Assembly: GCA_905233805.1 (NCBI GenBank)
Contig: CAJOER010000062.1
Span: forward strand, 1 to 21,776
Source of the DNA: an uncultured Eubacterium sp.
Lineage (GTDB): Bacteria > Bacillota > Clostridia > Oscillospirales > Acutalibacteraceae
Reading direction: 5' to 3'
DNA: 21,776 bases
The translations under genes were made by a program, and so were the position numbers. Below, in pieces: positions 15,325 through 21,776 of the stretch. Positions within the stretch are counted from its first letter, which is position 1, and the number at the start of each line of letters is the position of its first letter. A model generated the notes under the pieces. It saw nothing but the letters and a program-made list of their open reading frames with translations. It searched no databases and had not been told where the DNA came from.

Positions 15325-17328
15325 TTATTCTTCTTCCTTAGATTCCTCAATTACCTTCTGGGTAATATTTTCGGGGCATCTTTCATATCTTGCAAATTCA
15401 GTAGTAAATGAGCCTCTGCCCTGAGTAATCTGACGCATAGCGATTGAGAAAGTAGTCATTTCGCCCTGAGGTACCTCAGCAACGATTTCCTGCATTCCGT
15501 CGCCGATAGGAGTCATACCGAGAACTCTGCCGCGGCGCTTATTGATATCGCCCATAATGTCGCCCATAACGTCATCGTTACAAACAGCGTTAAGAGTTAC
15601 GATAGGTTCAAGAAGCGCAGGACCTGCGTTGGGAATACCGTTCTTAAATGCGATTGAAGCCGCAGTCTTGAACGCCATTTCGCTTGAGTCTACAGGATGG
15701 TAAGAGCCGTCGAAAAGAGTAGCCTTAACGCCAACCATCGGATAGCCGGCAAGCACGCCCTTTTCCATTGATTCTCTGAGTCCCTTTTCAACTGCCGGGA
15801 AGAAGTTCTTCGGTACGGAACCGCCGACAACTCTCTCAGCAAAAATAAGTTCGTCAGAATCACAGGGTTCAAATTCAATCCAAACATCACCGAACTGGCC
15901 GTGTCCGCCGGACTGCTTCTTATGTCTACCCTGAACCTCGACCTTCTTGGAGATTGTTTCTCTGTAAGCAACTCTCGGCTGAATAAGGTTAGCTGTAACC
16001 TTATATCTTTCCTTCATCTTGGAAAGGCAAACGTCGAGATGCTGTTCGCCGAGACCTGAAAGAATGGTCTGACGGGTTTCGGTATTATTAACGAATGTAA
16101 TCGAGGGGTCTTCTTCAATAATTCTGTTTGCAGCGTTTGCAACCTTTTCCTCTTCGCCTTTCTTTTCAGCTGTGATAGCCATTGAGTAAGTAGCGTTGGG
16201 AATTTCAACAGGTTCAAGAGTAACAACGTTACCCTGAGCGCACATTGTGTCGCCCGTCTTGAATGTTGAAAGCTTAGCAATAGCACAGATGTCGCCTGCG
16301 GCACATTCTTTAAGGTCAGTCTGCTTTGCGCCGAGCGTAGAAACGAGCTTACCGAGTCTTTCCTCGTCGCCTGTTCTTGCGTTAACAACGGTCATACCCT
16401 GAGTAATCTTGCCTGCAACAATCTTAAAGAAGTTAAGCTTTCCGATAAACGGGTCAGCAAGAGTCTTAAAGCAAATACCTGCAAGAGGTGCAGAAGCGTC
16501 GCATGCGATTTCAACGTCTGCGTCACCCTTTTTGGCATTTTCAGCCTTGGGAGCCGGTGCACAGTCCTTGATAAAATCAAGAAGAAGGTCAACGCCTACG
16601 CCTGTAAGTCCCGAAACTGCAAATACGGGAACGATTGTGCCTTCTGCAAGACCGATTGTGAGACCCTTAATCTTTTCGGCAGTTGTAAGCTCTTCGCCCT
16701 CAAAGTATTTTTCCATAAGCTCGTCGTCGGTTCCGGCAACTGCTTCGTTAAATACTTCCTGAAGTTCCTCAATCATACCGTCGTCGGAAAGAGCTTAAGA
16801 CTTACCGTCAACAAGATTATGGAATCCTGCAATCTTGCCGCCGCTTACTACTGGAACAACTACAGGACAGAGTGTTGAACCGAACTCATCAACAAGACCG
16901 TTAAATGCCTTGTGGAAGTCAGCTCTTTCATCGTCCATCTTAGTTGTAACGATAATGCGCGCCTTATTCATCTTAGTTGCATTTTTAAATGCTTTCTCAT
17001 CACCTGCGGCAATGCCGGAACGTGATGAAGTTACAAGAATAGCGGTATCAGCCGCACGAAGTCCCTCTGCACCGCCGAGTGCAAAGTCAAAAAGACCCGG
17101 AGTGTCAATTAAATTAATCTTAGCTCCGCTGTAATTGAAAGAAAGAACGGACGAAGTGATGCTGACGCCTCTCTTCTTTTCCTCGGAATCGCAGTCGGAT
17201 ACTGTATTGCCGTCTGCAATTTTACCCATTCTTTCCGTTACGCCTGCAACATTGAGCATAGCCTCGCTGAGAGTGGTTTTACCCTTGGAAGCATGACCTA
17301 CCAATGTTACGTTTTTTACTACTGACAT
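15325..17328 (-). pseudogene. EF-G-like translational GTPase, interrupted by an in-frame TAA
   Basis: An elongation factor G-like GTPase of the second (FusA2-type) group found in Clostridia. From ATG 17328 (GGAGG eight bases upstream) it shows G1 GHASKGKT (residues 11-18), the RGVSITSS switch I region, DTPG (75-78) and a G4 motif TKMD (129-132) where most GTPases have NKxD. After DGKS (177) comes TAA at 16797-16795. The same frame then continues ALSDDGM and runs without a break through domains II-V (GQFGDVWIEFEP, GSYHPVDSSEMAFK, KRRGRVLGM) to TAA at 15325. The reconstructed length is 667 sense codons; homologues remembered have about 680-690, so roughly 10-20 residues may have been lost at the stop. 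The second part has no ribosome binding site before its first ATG (16776), so separate translation is unlikely. Confidence 0.88.
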
Positions 17329-17360
17329 AAATATTTCCTCCAAAAATGTTCATTGCTAAA

Positions 17361-17389
17361 ATTGTATAATATTTTAAGTATAATGTCAA
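17361..17389 (-). promoter_or_regulatory. Consensus promoter of the EF-G-like gene
   Basis: The minus strand has TTGACA (17389-17384), a 17-base spacer, and TACAAT (17366-17361), one mismatch from consensus in total. The predicted start is about 25 bases upstream of the GGAGG ribosome binding site. This is the strongest promoter in the window. Confidence 0.85.
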
Positions 17390-17414
17390 TAACTTTTTAT
17401 ATTATATATAAGAC

Positions 17415-17443
17415 TTGTAATTTATGTAATATTTAGTTATTAT
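17415..17443 (+). promoter_or_regulatory. Possible promoter of the VanZ-like gene
   Basis: The plus strand reads TTGTAA (17415-17420), 17 bases, then TATTAT (17438-17443). The -10 is one mismatch from consensus and the -35 two. An in-frame ATG at 17442 falls in the -10 box, which supports the downstream start at 17466. Confidence 0.5.
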
Positions 17444-17465
17444 GTTGATAGATGGGGGTGAAAAA

Positions 17466-18254
17466 ATGATAAAAGTATTTTCATATATCGGCGCTGTTGT
17501 ATTAGCGCTTTTCTATCCCCTTGCGTGTATCTCCACAAATCTTGACCCCAAAACGGGACAGTATCTCGGCGGATATTTCGGACCGCATTCACTCGGTTTC
17601 ACTGTATTACGGTATCTTATAGTATCGGCAATAATTATTCTTCTTACTTATTTAAACCGCAATAAAGAAAAGCTATTCACAGTAATTCTGCCCTGCGAAC
17701 TTGCGGCGGTGAGTATTTACGGATATCTTGAACACTTTCATTTTCACCACTTTCTATACAACTTCGCATACTGCCTTTGGTACGGCGCGGCGGTAAGCGT
17801 TGCCTCAGGAGCGTTATTTTTAGCCGCTACTGTCTTTTTAAAGGATTCTTATAAAACCTTTTTCAAGACGTTCTGGCTGGCTTATTTCCTTATTTACGCG
17901 CTGATATTCTACGTATCGTTTATAAGGCAGCCCGACTCATTCTCATTTTCGGTAAACACCGAAATCGGCAACGGAACGCTTCAATACTTTTCATATCTCA
18001 TGCGCAATCTCAACGACGCATATATGGCGTTAATATGTATAGGTAATATATTTATCTTTCTTCCCCTGCCGTTCATAATTAAAGCAATTAATTTTAAGAT
18101 AAACGACGCATTAATTTTCCTTATATGTATGCTTGTTCCGCTTGCGGTTGAGGGTTATCAGTACGATATAATCCTTAACTTAACCGGCTTTATATTAGGA
18201 TTTATACTTATGAGAATAATTTACAACAAAAAAATAAAAGCATCACAGCAGTGA
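17466..18254 (+). CDS. VanZ-like family membrane protein
   Basis: A 262-residue polytopic membrane protein with about seven hydrophobic segments. The C-terminal part matches the VanZ-like pattern: GNIFIFLPLPFII (193-205), VEGYQ (228-232, the conserved Glu and Gln), then D and NLTGFILGF (238-246, the conserved Asn-x-x-Gly). VanZ gives low-level teicoplanin resistance by an unknown route; most VanZ-like proteins have no assigned function. The N-terminal half includes a His-rich stretch HFHFHHFLYNF (90-100) between helices, unusual for the family and possibly metal-binding. The ATG at 17466 has GGGGGTG five bases upstream and is preferred to an ATG 24 bases earlier that lies in the likely promoter. 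The gene is monocistronic. Confidence 0.75.
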   Translation: MIKVFSYIGAVVLALFYPLACISTNLDPKTGQYLGGYFGPHSLGFTVLRYLIVSAIIILLTYLNRNKEKLFTVILPCELAAVSIYGYLEHFHFHHFLYNFAYCLWYGAAVSVASGALFLAATVFLKDSYKTFFKTFWLAYFLIYALIFYVSFIRQPDSFSFSVNTEIGNGTLQYFSYLMRNLNDAYMALICIGNIFIFLPLPFIIKAINFKINDALIFLICMLVPLAVEGYQYDIILNLTGFILGFILMRIIYNKKIKASQQ

Positions 18255-18261
18255 TGCTTTT
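18236..18261. terminator. Bidirectional terminator between VanZ-like gene and cytidylyltransferase-kinase gene
   Basis: An 11-bp perfect stem AAAAGCATCAC / GTGATGCTTTT with a four-base loop lies between convergent genes and overlaps the VanZ-like stop codon. On the minus strand it is followed by ATTTTTTTG, a strong T-tract. On the plus strand the tail is ATTTATAAAATTT. Confidence 0.85.
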
Positions 18262-18263
18262 AT

Positions 18264-19823
18264 TTATAAAATTTCTTCAAGAACTTTCAGCCACTTATCG
18301 GTCAGTTTATAATCCTCATTTTCAAAAAGACTGTTATGGAGCCTGAATATCATATCAATAATTGCAGCGTCGCGGATTTTATCCGTAGGACAAAGCTGAG
18401 AGAAATACGAAACCAGCTCTTCAAAGAGCTCTTTTTTATTTATATTTTCTGTATCGGTAAGTTCTGTTCCGATATATCTTGCGATATCAAATTCCTTCGG
18501 CGCAATGTAACCTATCGGGTCAATAGCGCTGAGCTGAGAATCCTTTTCCATTATATTATATCTGTGCAAATCGCCGTGAATCAGTACGTGCTGACTGTAT
18601 GAAAAGGTATCTTCAAAGAGTTCGCAGGCTTTATTCACATAACCCATAATCAGCTCTTTATTGTATTTGAAATCAGTTTCTTTAACCTTGTTTTTCAGAA
18701 TACTCTCGTAGTCTTTGAAAAGGCTTAAATCGCTTGTTTTTTCGCTTACATAACCGTTGATTATGCGTGCAAAGAATTCGAGAAGTCTGCCGTCTTTTTT
18801 ATCAAATTTAAGGTTAACTTCATTGCATCTTTCAAGCAGAATAGTAGAGCACTTATCGTCAAAATCATAAAGCTCACACATAAAATTGGAGTTTATCCAT
18901 TGATAACATGAGCGCTCTGAAACATACCTGTCAATAAACGGCGGAATTATCTTCAAAACACAAGGGCCGTATTTAACAGATTTTGCAAGAAAGATAATAC
19001 CGAAATGCGAGTTTTTAATAAGGCTGTAATCTGTTATCTGCCAGTTTTTCAGCAATTTAGGAATAGATTTTTCGAGTTCCTTTTTCCACTCCTTCGCTTC
19101 AATCGGATGATATACGGAAAGAAAACCGTTAAGACGTTCAACATTATCAAGAATACTTGAAAAATCAACGTTGTTATCCCTTGCCGTAACAAGCGCCTCA
19201 AAGTATTTCAAATCGGCCGGATAAGTCATTTTGAAGTTATTTTTAAAATCAAAAGAAAGATGTATTTTACTGTTTTCGGGAAGCTGCTGAGTAACCTCGG
19301 TTAATGATGAATCGCTGTCGAAATTATCCCTTAACAGCTTAAAATCAAAGCCCTCGGGAGACTGCATTAAATAGTATCTCTCACGGTCCACCTTCTGAAA
19401 ATCATAGCAGCCGAGCGAGTCGGTAATACTCTGTGCGGTAACAACAGCGTCATTATCTTCAAGAAATTCAAAATATGAATCTATAAGCTCGCCTGTAATC
19501 ATAGGGCGTACGGCATCGCAGACTATAAGCTTTTTACACTCATATTTTTCGTCAATATAATCAATTACCGATTTTAAACTGCGGTTTCTTGTTGTTCCGC
19601 CCTCAATCAAATCAATTTTGTTTTCGCTGCAAATATCGGCAAGATAAACAGAATTTGCTTCAACATTAGTGGCAATAATCATCTTATCAATACTTTTTGA
19701 TGAAAGTATTGACTCAATTACGTATTCAATTACCATCTTGCCGTTCACTTTATGGAACTGCTTGGGAACGTTACTGCCGAACCTTTCGCCGACGCCGTTT
19801 GCAAGGATTGCAACAATATTCAT
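18264..19823 (-). CDS. Bifunctional IspD/TarI-like cytidylyltransferase fused to an APH-like kinase
   Basis: A 519-residue two-domain cytosolic protein. Residues 1-215 are an IspD/TarI-type cytidylyltransferase: LANGVGERFGSNVPKQF (7-23, the CTP-binding loop with a second Ala replaced by Asn), VCDAVRPMIT (101-110, the metal-binding D-A-x-RP) and QSPEGF (154-159). Residues of about 255-519 are an aminoglycoside/choline phosphotransferase-like kinase: VLKI (289-292) may hold the ATP-binding Lys, HGDLHRYN (416-423) is the catalytic loop and AIDP (433-436) the metal-binding Asp. The logical chemistry is kinase then cytidylyltransfer, turning an alcohol or polyol into its CDP derivative; the substrate (ribitol, glycerol, choline or another) cannot be read. 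The ATG at 19823 is one base after the upstream stop with AAAGGTG as ribosome binding site. With its neighbours it suggests a surface polymer pathway. It is unlikely to be the MEP-pathway IspD because of the fusion and context. Confidence 0.8.
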   Translation of the reverse strand: MNIVAILANGVGERFGSNVPKQFHKVNGKMVIEYVIESILSSKSIDKMIIATNVEANSVYLADICSENKIDLIEGGTTRNRSLKSVIDYIDEKYECKKLIVCDAVRPMITGELIDSYFEFLEDNDAVVTAQSITDSLGCYDFQKVDRERYYLMQSPEGFDFKLLRDNFDSDSSLTEVTQQLPENSKIHLSFDFKNNFKMTYPADLKYFEALVTARDNNVDFSSILDNVERLNGFLSVYHPIEAKEWKKELEKSIPKLLKNWQITDYSLIKNSHFGIIFLAKSVKYGPCVLKIIPPFIDRYVSERSCYQWINSNFMCELYDFDDKCSTILLERCNEVNLKFDKKDGRLLEFFARIINGYVSEKTSDLSLFKDYESILKNKVKETDFKYNKELIMGYVNKACELFEDTFSYSQHVLIHGDLHRYNIMEKDSQLSAIDPIGYIAPKEFDIARYIGTELTDTENINKKELFEELVSYFSQLCPTDKIRDAAIIDMIFRLHNSLFENEDYKLTDKWLKVLEEIL

Positions 19824-19824
19824 A

Positions 19825-20973
19825 TTACACCTTTTCTATTCCGAGTTCCTTTAACACTTCAAATCTGACACCTGAATCGGAAAAGGAACTGCCATTATTA
19901 ATGATTTCTTTTGCCCTGTTTTTCTTTTTAAATAATCCGTCGATAGGCCTGTTAATACGTGCAACAGGATATAAAAACGCGTGTTTATTATAATACGGAT
20001 AACATATTTTAAGGTATTCCCTGCTCGGGAAAGCCATTTTTAACATAACTTTAAATTTTGAATTGTTACCGTCGCTAAGATAGCGAGTGGGTACCGAATT
20101 CATTTCATATCCGAAACTGCCGCCGTCGAGAAATACATTTTCAAGATTAGCAAGAAGCTCGCCGCTTATGTCAACCGTACTTTTAATCGGCGTATCAAAC
20201 CAGAGTTTGCAGAGAGATGTAAGAGTTTCTGCGGTTTTTAATATATTAGCCTTACTGCACATCTCAAAAAAGTAATCACTGTCAAAATTTCCGATTCCCC
20301 TGATAATCAAATCAATATCAAGCAGCATTCTGATACCTGCGCCGCGATACGCAAGATGTTTTGCAAGGTGACACAAGACAAAAAGCAGCTCGTTATATTC
20401 GTTTAGACTATATTCAAAATCGTCTGTTTTATCAGCAACAGCGAATATGTCGTCGAAATAATCGCTGAAAACATCGGGCTGAGAATGAATTTCTATATCG
20501 GTTTTAAAAAGCTTTAAAGTCAACGTATGGGAAACGTAATCCTTAATCACATAACCCTTTTCTTTTGCTGAATTGTAAAGTTTTTCGAGCATTCCGCCGT
20601 CAACAATAACGTCAATATCACCGCTTGTTCTGAGTTCAGGCTGAGGATAATAACGTTTCACATTAATACCCTTTACGAAAACGAATCTGCAGCCATTTGA
20701 TATAATAAAATCCTTAGTCAGCTGATAGGCGTTTTCACGCAGGGCGTAGTTTTTTACGGTATAGCCGAGTGACTGATTAAAATATGATTTAACGTTACCC
20801 TGAGGAAGGAATTCACCGTCAAGCTGTTTAAGCTGATTATCAATTATACCGGCGACGTCGTGAATATCGGCAAGACGAAAAAGCTCGTTAAAATCAACCC
20901 GGCGTCCCGTGGGCACCGAACGATTAACAAACGAGGAAAGCAGTTCAATGAAATACTTTTTTTCGTCAGTCAT
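19825..20973 (-). CDS. Nucleotidyltransferase-fold family protein (NTP_transf_5-like)
   Basis: A 382-residue soluble protein of the uncharacterised nucleotidyltransferase family seen in capsule and exopolysaccharide loci. The core is FVKGINVKRYYPQPELRTSGDIDVIV (about 99-124): the KG, the Arg and the paired Asp residues D119 and D121 form the pol-beta-type metal site, and DIEIH (159-163) provides the probable third acidic residue. The region after 200 is helical (LLFVLCHLAKHLAYRGAGIRMLLDIDLI), typical of the family. The substrate is unknown. The ATG at 20973 follows AAAGGTGTAGT, a ribosome binding site nearly identical to that of the next gene, so the two are expressed together. Stop and next start are one base apart. 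Confidence 0.8.
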   Translation of the reverse strand: MTDEKKYFIELLSSFVNRSVPTGRRVDFNELFRLADIHDVAGIIDNQLKQLDGEFLPQGNVKSYFNQSLGYTVKNYALRENAYQLTKDFIISNGCRFVFVKGINVKRYYPQPELRTSGDIDVIVDGGMLEKLYNSAKEKGYVIKDYVSHTLTLKLFKTDIEIHSQPDVFSDYFDDIFAVADKTDDFEYSLNEYNELLFVLCHLAKHLAYRGAGIRMLLDIDLIIRGIGNFDSDYFFEMCSKANILKTAETLTSLCKLWFDTPIKSTVDISGELLANLENVFLDGGSFGYEMNSVPTRYLSDGNNSKFKVMLKMAFPSREYLKICYPYYNKHAFLYPVARINRPIDGLFKKKNRAKEIINNGSSFSDSGVRFEVLKELGIEKV

Positions 20974-20982
20974 ACTACACCT

Positions 20983-21776
20983 TTATTCTACCGTAAATTC
21001 AAAGACCTTCATACCGCCGTTGAATTCATTTACAAGCTCATATTTAACTTTAAGGTTATAATGCTCTTTATAAAACTTTACAAGATAACCGGGTAAATCC
21101 TTATTTCTTGAAATAAATCTAACGTCATCTTCAAGAATTATATTGATTGCATTGTCCTTATAATCATTATAATCGAATCGTTCAAGCATACTGTACCAGT
21201 AATACGAATAAATCCACCAGTCGCCCTCAATAACGAAAACGGGAACGTTTTCGTACTGTGCAGATAACAGAGTTAAATGATGGTCGTATAGCTTATCGGC
21301 ACTTAGAGGCGCCGCAAGATAGATATGCTCACTGTCCTCCTCAACACAATCAACAGTGTCGCTGTAATCGATATACTTTTTATCGTATATTTTAAAGCAT
21401 AGTGCTGACAGCAGTACGCATAAAACCAAAGTTATACTTACAATAAAAGGATAAAGCTTTTTATATTCAAAAATCTTGAACAGTTTAAGTTCTTTTATTG
21501 TTTCTTTTTCTTCTAAAACTATGAAAAGCAGAATTATAATTCCGACTGCTGCAATCGGGTCAACAACTCTTACTACTCCCCTTCTTCTTACGAAAAGATA
21601 GGCCTCTGCAAGAGCGAGAAACGCAGCGCAGGACGCAATTTCGAGCCGCTTTTTCTTATAAATCAGAAACAGAATAACTGCCAGTGCTGCGTACCAGAAA
21701 ATATAATTAATAATCGGGCTTTCAAGTTTATATACATTTTTGAGAATCTTAAATACATTAATATTATATTTATCGT
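20983..21776 (-). CDS. Multi-pass membrane protein, C-terminal part (5' end cut by window edge)
   Basis: The reading frame stays open from TAA at 20983 to the right edge of the window, giving 263 visible C-terminal residues. A shorter internal start (TTG 21429) is not credible because it falls inside a transmembrane helix. Four hydrophobic helices are visible (about IINYIFWYAALAVILFLIY, CAAFLALAEAYLF, PIAAVGIIILLFIVL and FIVSITLVLCVLLSALCF), separated by short basic loops such as KKKR and RRRG. A soluble tail of about 120 residues follows with WWIYSYYWYSMLERFDYND. Architecture with helices first and a C-terminal extracytoplasmic domain fits GT-C glycosyltransferases or polymer ligases, but no catalytic motif is in view, so the function is left open. 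It is the first visible gene of the run continuing into the nucleotidyltransferase and fusion genes (10-base gap). Confidence 0.75.
   Translation of the reverse strand, partial: DKYNINVFKILKNVYKLESPIINYIFWYAALAVILFLIYKKKRLEIASCAAFLALAEAYLFVRRRGVVRVVDPIAAVGIIILLFIVLEEKETIKELKLFKIFEYKKLYPFIVSITLVLCVLLSALCFKIYDKKYIDYSDTVDCVEEDSEHIYLAAPLSADKLYDHHLTLLSAQYENVPVFVIEGDWWIYSYYWYSMLERFDYNDYKDNAINIILEDDVRFISRNKDLPGYLVKFYKEHYNLKVKYELVNEFNGGMKVFEFTVE

Noticed and set aside
16774..16776. Independent start for the second half of the EF-G-like protein
   Set aside because: The ATG has no ribosome binding site in the preceding bases and the product would lack the whole G domain.
16795..16797. TAA as a reassigned or recoded sense codon
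   Set aside because: Several genes here, including murD's neighbours ligA, ybbR and cdaA, end at TAA followed by normal next-gene signals, so TAA is a real stop in this organism. No recoding element is apparent around it.
1..21776. CRISPR arrays, tRNA/rRNA genes, insertion sequences, phage or defence systems
   Set aside because: No regularly spaced repeats, cloverleaf-like segments, transposase or integrase motifs, or nuclease-helicase gene sets were seen on either strand.

Overview
The window looks like the chromosome of a low-GC Gram-positive anaerobe of the class Clostridia, probably a gut Ruminococcaceae/Oscillospiraceae-like organism. The evidence is AT-rich intergenic DNA, strong GGAGG-type ribosome binding sites, consensus sigma-A promoters, overlapping genes, and Firmicutes-type families: CdaA/YbbR, a methionine gamma-lyase (aluminium-resistance) homologue, tandem M42 peptidases, DUF3343, and a secreted beta-helix protein with a C-terminal Fn3-like domain. 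The taxonomic call is inference. No rRNA, tRNA, CRISPR array, transposase or phage gene is visible, and no stretch over 300 bases lacks a gene.

Layout. (1) 1-6936, minus strand: a compact run read ligA -> murD -> M42 peptidase -> M42 peptidase -> GNAT acetyltransferase -> methionine gamma-lyase family protein (cut by the left edge). It is preceded by a TTGATA-N17-TATAAT promoter. (2) 6941-8735, minus: a secreted beta-helix/Fn3 protein with its own promoter and terminator. (3) 8785-11050, plus: a GH4 glycosidase gene and a PfkB sugar kinase, ending at a perfect 20-bp palindrome that can terminate both strands. (4) 11058-13198, minus: cdaA-ybbR (c-di-AMP synthesis). (5) 13268-14674, minus: a cysteine desulfurase-like enzyme and DUF3343, preceded by a long stem-loop that hides the DUF3343 ribosome binding site. 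(6) 14684-17389, minus: a DUF308-type membrane protein and an EF-G-like GTPase gene with a consensus promoter. (7) 17415-18261, plus: a VanZ-like membrane protein. (8) 18264-21776, minus: a bifunctional cytidylyltransferase-kinase fusion, a nucleotidyltransferase-fold protein and a multi-pass membrane protein cut by the right edge, probably part of a surface-polymer locus.

The most unusual points are these. Three otherwise well-conserved genes are each interrupted at one internal point: ligA by a frameshift with about 11 residues missing, the GH4 gene by a frameshift at a small palindrome, and the EF-G-like gene by an in-frame TAA. ligA also lacks a credible start codon. LigA is normally essential, so assembly or strain-level error is as likely as real decay, and raw reads would settle it. 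The best biological leads are the IspD/TarI-like plus APH-like kinase fusion, which looks like a one-polypeptide route to a CDP-activated building block of unknown identity, and the structured leader in front of the DUF3343/cysteine desulfurase pair.
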